From assembly GCA_034436035.1 (NCBI GenBank), contig DAOTVW010000129.1, positions 1-22,986 of the forward strand: 22,986 bases of DNA, read 5' to 3'. This document shows positions 16,067 through 22,986 of the stretch, piece after piece. This DNA comes from UBA4823 sp034436035 (GTDB taxonomy: Bacteria; Chloroflexota; Anaerolineae; Anaerolineales; UBA4823). The notes beneath the pieces are model-generated. The model saw only the letters and a list, made by a program, of their open reading frames with translations, made no database searches and was not told where the DNA came from. Position 1 is the first letter of the stretch, and every line of letters begins with the position of its first letter. The translations under genes were made by a program, and so were the position numbers.

Positions 16067-17326
16067 CTAACGTAATTCGCGGCCGCTATACCCTAAAATA
16101 TTGCGTGCCACAACCAGCCGATTAATTTGCCCGGTGCCTTCATAGATATCGGTAATTTTTGCATCGCGGAACCATTTTTCAAGCAAGTAATCACGGGAAT
16201 AACCCAATGGACCCATTAATTCCACTGCGCGCTGTGTGATCTTGGTCACCACATCTCCAGCACGCAGTTTTGCCATCGAAGCTTCTAACGGGTTCGGTTT
16301 TCGGTTATCCGCCATCCATACAGACTTGATCACCAACAACCAAGCGGATTGTAATAGCACTTCCATGTCGATGATCTCGCGCTCAAAGTTAGTGAGTTTT
16401 GTTCTCGGTAACCCATAGCGCACCTGAAAACCCTGCGCGCTCGCCATTTCTTTGAGCAGTTCTAATGCTGCTCGCGCCACTCCTATTCCAGTTGCAGCAA
16501 CAAGTGGACGGGTGGCATCAAAAGTCGCCATGGCGCCTTTAAATCCTTTGGTTGTCTCCGTTTGAATTTCCGGGCTACCCAATATGTTTTCAAAGGGGAC
16601 TCGTGCATCTTGCAATACAATGGAAGCCGTATCACTGGCGCGAATACCCAACTTGTGTTCCAATTTGGTTACCTTCACGCCCGGTGTCCCTGCCTCAACG
16701 ACAAAAGAACGAATGCCAGCTCGCCCAGCACTTGGATCGATTGTCGCCCAGACTACTACAAAGCCATTGCTTTCTTCAAGTGATTTCTGACCAGCAGTGA
16801 CAAAGATTTTTTCGCCATTCAATACCCATTCATTCGTCGTCTTATCCAAAACCGCCGTCGTACGGATGGCAGAGGTATCCGATCCACAATGCGGTTCTGT
16901 CATTGCCATCGCTGCAAAGGTTGGTTTTTCCTCAGCGAAGCGAGCTAGAAATTTTCTTTTTTGTTCCGGTGTTCCTGCCGCTTCAACCGCGGCTGCTCCA
17001 AGCCCTCCGCCGGGGGTGCACAAGTACATTCCGACATCCCCCCAAGAGAGCATTTCGAGCATGAAAGCTAACATCTGATAAGCAATGGGCGGGCGGGATT
17101 TTTTCTCTTCTTTTTTCGCCTCATCTTCTTCTTTTCGTTCCGGTGGAGCAAGAGAACCAGCGCCCGTTGCTCGCATCGCCATGTGCATGAAGTTAATGTA
17201 ATCCCAGGGGATTTCATGCTCATGCTCATCAAAATAGCGCGAAACCGGACGCATCATATTCTCAGCAACCGTTTGTAAGACATAACTCTGCTGAGCTATT
17301 GGTTTAGGCATCTCAAATTCAATCAT
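16067..17326 (-). CDS. Acyl-CoA dehydrogenase, subunit with catalytic glutamate
   Basis: This 419-residue flavoprotein would oxidise acyl-CoA to trans-2-enoyl-CoA. The middle domain shows MAMTEPHCGSD (a variant of the TEPxAGSD flavin motif) and WVLNGEKIFVTAG. The C-terminus keeps DAKITDIYEGTGQINRLVVA with the catalytic base at E396. Two features are unusual. Residues about 61-80 replace the normal PExYGG loop with a lysine/glutamate-rich stretch. The conserved arginine of the RxxFG flavin contact appears to be glutamine (Q301 in QVRYG), with VELMGPLGY instead of QILGGxGY. AAGGAGG lies six bases before the ATG. It follows another dehydrogenase gene by 17 bases. It may act as one half of a two-subunit enzyme with that neighbour. 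Family assignment is firm; the pairing is inference. Confidence 0.92.
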   Translation of the reverse strand: MIEFEMPKPIAQQSYVLQTVAENMMRPVSRYFDEHEHEIPWDYINFMHMAMRATGAGSLAPPERKEEDEAKKEEKKSRPPIAYQMLAFMLEMLSWGDVGMYLCTPGGGLGAAAVEAAGTPEQKRKFLARFAEEKPTFAAMAMTEPHCGSDTSAIRTTAVLDKTTNEWVLNGEKIFVTAGQKSLEESNGFVVVWATIDPSAGRAGIRSFVVEAGTPGVKVTKLEHKLGIRASDTASIVLQDARVPFENILGSPEIQTETTKGFKGAMATFDATRPLVAATGIGVARAALELLKEMASAQGFQVRYGLPRTKLTNFEREIIDMEVLLQSAWLLVIKSVWMADNRKPNPLEASMAKLRAGDVVTKITQRAVELMGPLGYSRDYLLEKWFRDAKITDIYEGTGQINRLVVARNILGYSGRELR

Positions 17327-17343
17327 CTCCAGCCTCCTTCACC

Positions 17344-18438
17344 CTATATCATTCCAATTCCAGTTAACATGGCAATCCCTCTTCCATTGCGCATGTACAA
17401 TTCCACCGGATGTTCCCGGATATAACCATGTCCACCCAAAATCTGGACAGCCCGGTCGGTAACCATCATCGCCATATCCGCTGCGCCGGTATGAGCAAGA
17501 TAGGCTTCCTTGCTAGCATCTTCCTTATGTTGATCAAATTTCCACGCCGCTTCCCAGATTAATAATCGAATCGCTTCAATTTCAGTAGCCATTTCTGCTA
17601 GCATAAAGGCAATTGCCTGTTTCTGGGCAACTTTGACACCAAAGACATCACGGTCTTTGGCATAATCGCGGGAGTATTCAAAAGCCGCCCGACTGATCCC
17701 TAATGCCATCGCTGCCATAGCCAGGCGCATCGAATCGATAATCGGTGCAAACTCATGTCCTTCTTCTCCGCCCAACCGATTCTCACTGGGGATTAACACA
17801 TCTTCAAATTTTATTTTGTAGACAGGTAAAGCATTAATGCCTAATAGTTTTTGCCTTTCAACAATTGTGACACCATTGCTGGCTGGGTCAACGATAAAGG
17901 CTTGAGTCTTCCCCTCTAGATTGGCATACACTAAGAACTGTTTCGCTCCATCGGCATAAGGGACATAGATTTTTTCACCCGTGATCCGATAGTGGCTATT
18001 TTGTTTTTCCGCCTTTGTCCGCATTTCATTAGGATCAAAATCGAGAAACGGTTCAATGAATGCCGCACTATATGGCTGCCATTCCCCTTCCGCAATAGGG
18101 GGGAGATGGGTTTGTTTTTGTTGTTCTGTTCCACACAAAAGAATGGGAAGCGCAAAAAGAGCAGGGGCTAGAACTCCTAATGCGCCAGCAAAGTCCCCAT
18201 AGGCTAGCTCCTCTCCTGCTAAAACACCGGTTAATGCCGAATGTTCCCCAAAACCGCCATACGCTTCAGGGATAGAAGCTTGGAGTAAACCCAGTTCCCA
18301 CCCTTTCTCGATCAGGTCATTTGGCAAATGACCTTCTTCTTCTGCATCGCGAGCTTTTTTACGCAAATCATTGACAGCATAGCGATTGATTGCATCCACC
18401 AACATTTTTTGTTCTTCGGATGGTTCAAATGAATACAT
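17344..18438 (-). CDS. Acyl-CoA dehydrogenase-like subunit lacking the catalytic glutamate
   Basis: This 364-residue member of the acyl-CoA dehydrogenase family begins SFEPSEEQKMLVDAINRYA and has the helical PEAYGGFGEHS loop. It retains the flavin-contact RDVFGVKVAQKQ (R263) and AVQILGGHGYIREHPVE (Q332 region). It then ends early, as RNGRGIAMLTGIGMI, where active enzymes have RDAKxxxIYEGTxxIQ, so the usual Glu position is threonine and the following helix is missing. The TEP flavin motif is also degenerate (AAFIEPFLDFD). It may therefore need the adjacent dehydrogenase to complete an active site. AAGGAG lies six bases upstream of ATG 18438; a GTG just before is the alternative. The 122-base gap to the preceding gene shows no clear promoter or terminator, so read-through from the TetR promoter is assumed. 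Confidence 0.9.
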   Translation of the reverse strand: MYSFEPSEEQKMLVDAINRYAVNDLRKKARDAEEEGHLPNDLIEKGWELGLLQASIPEAYGGFGEHSALTGVLAGEELAYGDFAGALGVLAPALFALPILLCGTEQQKQTHLPPIAEGEWQPYSAAFIEPFLDFDPNEMRTKAEKQNSHYRITGEKIYVPYADGAKQFLVYANLEGKTQAFIVDPASNGVTIVERQKLLGINALPVYKIKFEDVLIPSENRLGGEEGHEFAPIIDSMRLAMAAMALGISRAAFEYSRDYAKDRDVFGVKVAQKQAIAFMLAEMATEIEAIRLLIWEAAWKFDQHKEDASKEAYLAHTGAADMAMMVTDRAVQILGGHGYIREHPVELYMRNGRGIAMLTGIGMI

Positions 18439-18560
18439 CACACACTCCTTTTCCTTCGCTGTTTCCTGATAGAACCCGCGCTGGTGTAGCGCATTGATTA
18501 AAGGACACCTGAACTCTGTTTATGAATATCGCCTTCTTTTTGTCTATAGCACCTTCCTTT

Positions 18561-19610
18561 CTATCCAACGCGATGATAAAGGATCGGTATAGTTTGGTGG
18601 TTATTTTCCATTTGATTGAGGTTCACGATTTCCAAATAACCCCGCGAATAAAGATATTCTACATGCGCGCCGGCTTCTTCTATGGCTAATAATACGTTAT
18701 ATCCATATACCTCACCAAAGAGCTGCGCTGAAATTTGAGCAATAGTTTGTGGCTGCTTGAGCAATTCAAGGACTTTTTCCAATCGTTCTTGATGAACTTG
18801 TTCTATCTCTGTAATTCGTTGTTCGAGATTGTGGATTGGTGCACCATGCCCGGCAAGGGTCAACTCGATATCCTTCCCCCAATCCTTCAAACGTTTGAGC
18901 GATTCAAGGTAATGTCCGAGGCCGGTATAGAGCGTTAAATGTTCTGGGGATTGGTGCGGACTAATATGACTCAACACCATATCACCACTGAAAAGAATAT
19001 TATCCAACTTTATGACAACTTGACCAGCACAATGGCCGGGTAAATGAAGGATCTCAAATCGCCCCAGTTGTTCCCGCACTTGCTGATAAGTGGTTACATT
19101 GGATATGGATTTTCCTAAACTCTTTGTCAAACGATAAAGGTCAAGATACTCCCCGCGTTGGTTTTCCTCTACTCCCGCTTCAATCAGAAATTCCTCCAAA
19201 CGCTTGGATATGACGACAATTCGTTCTTCATAATTGGTCAGATTACGTAAATCTAATTCATGAATGACAATGCGAACCGCTGATTTCTGCCGGATTTGAT
19301 AACAGCCACCAAAATGATCGATATGACCATGCGTCAATAAAACATCTGATAGGGTGGAAAAATCTATTTTTCTGGAAAGTTTTTCACTGATCCACTGCAA
19401 GCCCGTTTCTAATTGGGAATTTGCTTCTGTTGACACTGATCCAGTGTCAATAAGGATAGTACGGGGTGGGGAATAATTTTCATCAACGATGAGATAAGCA
19501 TACCCACGCAGGATGGGGAAAAGCTGCATTGGGATCGCAAAGACCATTGCCCCATGATTGGTGATAAAGCTTTCAATTTCAAAAGATTTATTTATTTCTT
19601 TGGTCGCCAT
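18561..19610 (-). CDS. MBL-fold metallohydrolase with C-terminal winged-helix-like domain
   Basis: This 349-residue metallo-beta-lactamase-fold hydrolase has a two-metal site. The motif is THGHIDHFGG (H94, H96, D98, H99), with later ligands in HLPGHCAGQ, LFSGDMV and LAGHGAPIH. After about residue 260 a helical region, LLKQPQTIAQISAQLFGEV and onward, looks like the winged-helix domain found in LACTB2-type proteins. Possible substrates include thioesters, glutathione thioesters or RNA. Placement between a TetR regulator and beta-oxidation genes favours an acyl-thioesterase-like role, but that is inference. Its start overlaps the end of the regulator gene (ATG 19610, regulator stop 19588-19590), so the two are probably translationally coupled. 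A GTG at 19616 is an alternative start. Confidence 0.88.
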   Translation of the reverse strand: MATKEINKSFEIESFITNHGAMVFAIPMQLFPILRGYAYLIVDENYSPPRTILIDTGSVSTEANSQLETGLQWISEKLSRKIDFSTLSDVLLTHGHIDHFGGCYQIRQKSAVRIVIHELDLRNLTNYEERIVVISKRLEEFLIEAGVEENQRGEYLDLYRLTKSLGKSISNVTTYQQVREQLGRFEILHLPGHCAGQVVIKLDNILFSGDMVLSHISPHQSPEHLTLYTGLGHYLESLKRLKDWGKDIELTLAGHGAPIHNLEQRITEIEQVHQERLEKVLELLKQPQTIAQISAQLFGEVYGYNVLLAIEEAGAHVEYLYSRGYLEIVNLNQMENNHQTIPILYHRVG

Positions 19611-20175
19611 TCTCACGCACTTTCAATCCTAACACGAACAAATTAGCGCATTCCTGGGCCAACTCCAGTGGACTCAATCGGCCATCGTCCCGATACCATG
19701 TAATCGTCCAGTTCATCACTCCTAATAAAAAGCGAGCTACTAAAGCAACATCCGAAACCTGGAAAACACCTTGTTCGATGCCCTCGTTCAATAAATCCCT
19801 CCAGAGTTTTTCATAATGGTCACGACGCGGGATATGGCGCTGACGAAATTCCGGTTCAAGCGAACGATATTCCAATAACAAGACCGATGCTAAATCACGC
19901 TGCTCCAACATTATTTGAAAGTACACCGCCATCGCCTGCCGTAGTTTCTCTTCGGGCGCCAATGGCATGGACATGACCCCTTGCATCCCGCTGATGAGGA
20001 TGTCTAACGCCCGATCTAAAATCATCAATAAGATTTCTTGTTTACTGTTGACATGGTAATAAAGGCTAGCTTTTTGGAGTTGCACCGCATTGGCGATGTC
20101 TTGCATGGAAGCAGCGTGATAGCCTTTTTGGCGAAATATCTGAGCAGCTGCATCTAAAATTTCATCTCTGGTCAT
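19588..20175 (-). CDS. TetR/AcrR-family regulator of the beta-oxidation operon
   Basis: This 195-residue regulator has an N-terminal helix-turn-helix: ILDAAAQIFRQKGYHAASMQ and DIANAVQLQKASLYYHVNSK (about 6-45), matching the TetR signature. The all-helical remainder is the ligand-binding and dimerisation part; WTITWYRDDGRLSP near the C-terminus is typical of fatty-acid or phenylacetate-type TetR proteins. The gene is first in the operon, starts at ATG 20175 with AGGGA six bases upstream, and has a palindromic operator directly in front. By analogy with other TetR repressors of fatty-acid breakdown it probably binds long-chain acyl-CoA and lets go of DNA. The ligand is inferred. Confidence 0.93.
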   Translation of the reverse strand: MTRDEILDAAAQIFRQKGYHAASMQDIANAVQLQKASLYYHVNSKQEILLMILDRALDILISGMQGVMSMPLAPEEKLRQAMAVYFQIMLEQRDLASVLLLEYRSLEPEFRQRHIPRRDHYEKLWRDLLNEGIEQGVFQVSDVALVARFLLGVMNWTITWYRDDGRLSPLELAQECANLFVLGLKVRENGDQRNK

Positions 20176-20183
20176 CTTCGTCC

Positions 20184-20201
20184 CTACCGAACGGTCGGTA
20201 G
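20184..20201 (-). promoter_or_regulatory. TetR-type palindromic operator
   Basis: CTACCGAACGGTCGGTAG is an 18-base near-perfect palindrome with 7-base arms (CTACCGA / TCGGTAG). It resembles the ACCGA...TCGGT sites bound by TetR-family fatty-acid regulators. It lies just downstream of the -10 box, over the expected start of transcription, and reaches the ribosome-binding site of the TetR gene. Binding would block RNA polymerase, giving autoregulation and control of the downstream operon. Confidence 0.8.
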
Positions 20202-20205
20202 TTAA

Positions 20206-20234
20206 AGCATATCAAATTCTGAATAGAATGTCAA
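20206..20234 (-). promoter_or_regulatory. Sigma70-type promoter of the TetR/beta-oxidation operon
   Basis: On the minus strand a perfect -35 box TTGACA (20234-20229) and TATGCT (20211-20206) are separated by the ideal 17 bases. The start point would fall near 20199, inside the operator palindrome. It is the only convincing promoter seen for the minus-strand genes from 20175 to 12049. Confidence 0.82.
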
Positions 20235-20280
20235 GCACTTCAGGAAATTTGGTTATTATTCCGATACCTATATTGAAAAT

Positions 20281-21138
20281 TTATGGTTTCAAGCCAAATA
20301 GCATAAGTGGGTCAAAATGACGGAATTCGCCAGAAGTGCGCCACAGCAAATAAAGCTTGCGTTCTTCCTCGCTGGCTTCTTTTGTATAATACGCCATGCT
20401 CGGGAAAATATATCCACCCTTACCAATGCGTGTTTCCAAATGCAAGTGTGCTACTTCAGCATTACCGCTCTTCCCTACCCAACCTAAAATTTGACAAGCG
20501 TGAATGGTTTCACCCAGTACTAATGGTACATAACCGCTTAAATGTGCATAAAGTGTATAAAGCGATTCACCGTTTTGCAATCCCAACCCCTCAGCTAAGC
20601 TATAAGGAATTTGCCTGTAAGGTGTTTCTATTATCACAGCATTTCCGTAGGGAAAGCGATCCTCTAGTAAACCTGCAATATTTCCTCCTAAGACAGCTCG
20701 TATCCTCTCCCCGGCAATAGAGCTTCTACCATATTGACGATAATATGCAAAATCCACCCCTTGATGCCGCCCATCCTTGCCTAGCGGTGGCGGATGATAT
20801 CCATCTGAGACGATTCGAGGTAATTCTTCAATGGATGTGGAAAATAATGGTGAGCATACTTGAGCTCGGGTTAATTCCATCGTTGCTGAAGGAACAGGCT
20901 GGTTTATCCCAACCGTCATAGCCGCAATGGTAGCAATCGGTTTTTGAGGTGTTGAGGATACTAAGTTTTCGTTAGGATGCGATCTATCTCCAAATTGAAT
21001 TTCGCTGAATGACGGGGCATGATTTCGTCGCAGGGCAACCTCTTGTATAGCCACATGGTATATTCCAAAGCTAAGGAAAAGAACTGCAATACTTAATGTT
21101 CCCGCTAATTTTTGTTTTCGTTTTAATTTTAAAACCAT
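20281..21138 (-). CDS. Membrane-anchored M23 (LytM-type) metallopeptidase
   Basis: This 285-residue protein has a basic N-terminus, one membrane segment (about residues 11-30) and a spacer, then an M23 peptidase domain facing outward. The zinc site is complete: H125 and D129 in RHQGVDFAY, H199 in LYAHLSGYV and H231/H233 in AHLHLETRIG. M23 enzymes cut peptide crossbridges of peptidoglycan or other extracellular peptides. The start at 21138 (MVLKLKRKQ) is chosen although the same frame stays open to 21291, because that extension is the antisense of the tRNA-Pro gene. The ribosome-binding site is weak. The gene is divergent from the tRNA, and its end lies just before the TetR promoter. Confidence 0.9.
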   Translation of the reverse strand: MVLKLKRKQKLAGTLSIAVLFLSFGIYHVAIQEVALRRNHAPSFSEIQFGDRSHPNENLVSSTPQKPIATIAAMTVGINQPVPSATMELTRAQVCSPLFSTSIEELPRIVSDGYHPPPLGKDGRHQGVDFAYYRQYGRSSIAGERIRAVLGGNIAGLLEDRFPYGNAVIIETPYRQIPYSLAEGLGLQNGESLYTLYAHLSGYVPLVLGETIHACQILGWVGKSGNAEVAHLHLETRIGKGGYIFPSMAYYTKEASEEERKLYLLWRTSGEFRHFDPLMLFGLKP

Positions 21139-21150
21139 GGCACTTTTTTC

Positions 21151-21179
21151 TTGCCAGAAAATGGATAGCGCGCTATAAT
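21151..21179 (+). promoter_or_regulatory. Promoter of tRNA-Pro
   Basis: TTGCCA (21151-21156) and a perfect TATAAT (21174-21179) are 17 bases apart and place the start of transcription about six bases before the mature 5' end of the tRNA. The spacer and -10 overlap a 12-base palindrome, ATAGCGCGCTAT (21165-21176), which may be chance. Confidence 0.8.
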
Positions 21180-21191
21180 CTGATCCTGTAT

Positions 21192-21270
<79 letters not shown>

Positions 21271-21291
21271 ATGGGGTATTTTAACCCCCAT
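21271..21291 (+). terminator. Possible tRNA terminator hairpin
   Basis: ATGGGGT (21271-21277) can pair with ACCCCCAT (21284-21291) with one bulged C, five bases after the tRNA. No T-run follows, so it may be a weak terminator, a processing hairpin, or part of an attachment region. Confidence 0.35.
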
Positions 21292-21335
21292 CGTGGCTGA
21301 GAGACCGCCATCCTATCTCTGGATTGGAGGTACTT

Positions 21336-21734
21336 ATGCCACGCGCTCAGCTCAAACGTATCAGTATTATCCGTCTTGGTCGCATCCTCAACATGCTCTA
21401 CCGCCCCTCCGAATTGGCGGAAGAACTCTCCATTTCCGTTGAAACCATCTATCGTTCCTACATCCCTGCCGGCATGCCACATAGCAAGGATGATAGAGGC
21501 GATATCTGGATCAACGGCAAACAATTTGTTGCTTGGGCTCATCAAACCATTTCGCAGAATAAGTCGAATAGACAACCATTAGCGGATAACATGGCTTGGT
21601 GCCTGCATTGCAACAAGCCTGTTGAATTAATCAATCCAATTATAGTCTATCAAAATCGTTATCTGCAATTACTACAATCTACCTGCCCCCATTGCGGAAC
21701 GAAAATCAATCGTGGAATAGGAAGGCAATCATGA
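21336..21734 (+). CDS. Small HTH plus zinc-ribbon protein coupled to the integrase
   Basis: This 132-residue protein has two parts. Residues about 18-68 look like an excisionase/MerR-type helix-turn-helix with a wing: RPSELAEELSISVETIYRSY, then DIWINGKQFVAWA. Residues 89-120 contain two CxxC pairs (CLHC, C89/C92, and CPHC, C117/C120), a zinc ribbon. ATG 21336 is chosen because GGAGG lies five bases upstream. Its stop overlaps the integrase start in ATGA, which implies translational coupling and a shared function. It could be a recombination directionality factor, a regulator, or an att-site-binding helper; none is shown. I do not recognise a named family for the full-length protein. Confidence 0.8.
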   Translation: MPRAQLKRISIIRLGRILNMLYRPSELAEELSISVETIYRSYIPAGMPHSKDDRGDIWINGKQFVAWAHQTISQNKSNRQPLADNMAWCLHCNKPVELINPIIVYQNRYLQLLQSTCPHCGTKINRGIGRQS

Positions 21735-22711
21735 TCAATCGGCAAAATTATCTCGATATCAAAGAATATCTCAATCACCTCGAAAAAATAGAACAACTCG
21801 AACCATCAACCATCAAACGCGCCTGGTCGCACCTCCGCCATCTGCTCGAATGGGCAGATGAAAAGCCACTCCCAAAAAGCCAGCACATAGACCCAACCTT
21901 CCCCGCTTATATCATCAATTATCACAATGAAGGGAAACCTCTTGCATCATCAACCATCATCAAATGCTTGGCGCAGGCGCGTCAATTTTATTATTATGCT
22001 AAACTAACCTGGCCTGGCCGATACAAACCCCTCTCCGAATCATGGATAACCACTCTCAAACCACCCCGCAAAATCCGCAACGGAAACGGTCTCAAACATC
22101 ACCAGTTCTACACGCTGGAGCAGGTCAAAATCATCACCGCATACCAGACAGATAGTCTGCATCTCATCCGTGCCAAAGTCGCTGCTGCAATGCTATTCTG
22201 CTCCGGCATGCGTGCCGATGCCCTTGCATCTCTCCCTATATCCTGTGTTGATCTAGAAAATAATCGTGTCCTACAACTTCCTGAAATGGGGGTCCGCACG
22301 AAAAATTACAAAGCCGGCATCACCTATTTGTTGCCAATTGATGAATTGCTCGCTATCATCAAAAACTGGGATGATCTTGTGCGCAATACACTGCCTCCAA
22401 ACTGTCTCTGGTACTCCCCCATTTCGCGTGATAACAGTCGACTCCTAACAATCACGAATGCTTATATTGGCAGACATTCCACCATTCAAAAAGACTTGCG
22501 TAAAATCTGCCTCGCCGCCGGCATCCCCTACCTATCCCCACATAAACTCCGTCATGGTCATGTCATGTATGCCATCCAGCACGCGCAAACCATCGCCGAT
22601 CTCAAAGCCATCAGCAAAAACGTCATGCATGCATCCATCACTATTACGGATGCCGTTTATGGTATTCTATCCGATTCTGATGTCGAAAAATTTATTAAAT
22701 CACTTAAATAG
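21731..22711 (+). CDS. Tyrosine recombinase / integrase
   Basis: This 326-residue site-specific recombinase is complete. Residues about 5-110 form the N-terminal core-binding (SAM-like) domain. The catalytic domain follows, with R161 in FCSGMRADAL, K191 in RTKNYKAG, H271 and R274 in SPHKLRHGH, H300 in NVMHASITIT and the nucleophile Y310 in DAVYG. All six expected residues are present, so the enzyme is probably active. An AGGAAGG site lies five bases upstream, and the start overlaps the stop of the HTH/zinc-ribbon gene. The position 465 bases downstream of tRNA-Pro suggests integration at that tRNA. The alternative is a resident chromosomal recombinase. Its 3' end overlaps the convergent minus-strand gene by 12 bases. 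Confidence 0.92.
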   Translation: MINRQNYLDIKEYLNHLEKIEQLEPSTIKRAWSHLRHLLEWADEKPLPKSQHIDPTFPAYIINYHNEGKPLASSTIIKCLAQARQFYYYAKLTWPGRYKPLSESWITTLKPPRKIRNGNGLKHHQFYTLEQVKIITAYQTDSLHLIRAKVAAAMLFCSGMRADALASLPISCVDLENNRVLQLPEMGVRTKNYKAGITYLLPIDELLAIIKNWDDLVRNTLPPNCLWYSPISRDNSRLLTITNAYIGRHSTIQKDLRKICLAAGIPYLSPHKLRHGHVMYAIQHAQTIADLKAISKNVMHASITITDAVYGILSDSDVEKFIKSLK

Positions 22712-22986
22712 CCACAATGCCTTATCCAGTAAATTAATAGACAATTCAACATCTTTGTCTAATTCCTCTACATCGATTGGCTCGACATCAATGGACACTT
22801 TTTCTTTCAAAGCTTCGTTGAATTTTTCATTGGCTAATGGCAATTTCTCTTCATTTGCCCGTTTTTGTTCTTCAGTCAAATTTTCCCCCTCAATAATTCC
22901 GACGTCGGAAACAATACGCTTGCGGATTTCGTTAATATCCGCATAATACTCGCGTGCCCTTCTTACTGCTCGCGCAACTCTGACCG
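22700..22986 (-). CDS. Partial phage-like gene, C-terminal part
   Basis: A minus-strand frame is open from the window edge to the TGA at 22700-22702, giving 95 residues of the C-terminal part; the start is outside. The visible protein is highly charged and helical: it begins VRVARAVRRAREYYADINEI, then has TEEQKRANEEKLPLANEKFN and EALKEKVSIDVEPIDVEELD, and ends INLLDKALWLFK. The layout (an amphipathic N-terminal helix, a variable middle, then a DxEPI segment and a hydrophobic end) resembles small phage proteins of the DUF1617 kind. That match is by eye and tentative. Codon choice and lack of interruption support a real gene. It would fit a prophage or related element next to the integrase. Confidence 0.6.
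   Translation of the reverse strand, partial: VRVARAVRRAREYYADINEIRKRIVSDVGIIEGENLTEEQKRANEEKLPLANEKFNEALKEKVSIDVEPIDVEELDKDVELSINLLDKALWLFK

Noticed and set aside
21165..21176. 12-base palindrome ATAGCGCGCTAT between the -35 and -10 of the tRNA promoter as an operator
   Set aside because: Palindromes of this length occur several times by chance in a window this size, and it partly consists of the -10 box.
22458..22946. Plus-strand open frame of 162 codons over the integrase end and the last gene
   Set aside because: It is a Ser/Pro/Asn-rich shadow of the integrase and of the minus-strand phage-like gene, with no start signal.

Overview
The window looks like chromosomal DNA of a mid-GC, free-living bacterium, most likely of the Chloroflexota (class Anaerolineae or close). 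That placement is an inference. It rests on the gene mix (a FadN-type rather than FadB-type beta-oxidation operon, a maltose-type ABC sugar operon under a DeoR regulator, an SRAP protein and MOFRL glycerate kinase side by side) and on two intergenic palindromic repeats of a kind I associate with that phylum. No 16S rRNA or other decisive marker is present. Twenty protein genes are assigned with reasonable support, plus one tRNA and a possible 19-bp start of a further gene at the left edge.

Region 1 (about 1-6180, minus strand) is one catabolic operon. It reads from a clear sigma70-type promoter and phased operator-like repeats (6121-6176) through a DeoR-family repressor, an amidohydrolase-2 enzyme, a SIS-domain sugar-phosphate isomerase/deaminase, a lipoprotein solute-binding protein and two maltose-type permeases. 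A strong 16-bp-arm hairpin lies between the binding-protein gene and the permease genes. The substrate is probably an amino sugar or another N-linked sugar. No kinase and no ABC ATPase is visible.

Region 2 (6118-11983, plus strand) starts with a 317-bp intergenic stretch holding the DeoR promoter and a degenerate 105-bp palindromic repeat. It continues with a tight four-gene cluster: methyltransferase, SRAP abasic-site protein, glycerate 2-kinase and a PflX-like radical SAM protein. Next comes proS with its own promoter and a structured leader. A bidirectional terminator (12004-12033) closes the region.

Region 3 (12049-20234, minus strand) is a fatty-acid beta-oxidation operon. It runs from a TTGACA/TATGCT promoter with an 18-bp palindromic TetR-type operator over the start of transcription, through a TetR regulator, an MBL-fold hydrolase, two dissimilar acyl-CoA dehydrogenases, a FadN-like hydroxyacyl-CoA dehydrogenase/enoyl-CoA hydratase, a thiolase and an SCP2 lipid-binding protein. 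The two dehydrogenases keep complementary parts of the usual active site and may form one heteromeric enzyme.

Region 4 (20281-22986) holds a membrane-anchored M23 peptidase gene (minus), a divergent tRNA-Pro(GGG) with its own strong promoter, and then what looks like the left end of an integrated element: a small HTH plus zinc-ribbon protein translationally coupled to a complete tyrosine recombinase, facing a partial phage-like gene that runs off the window.
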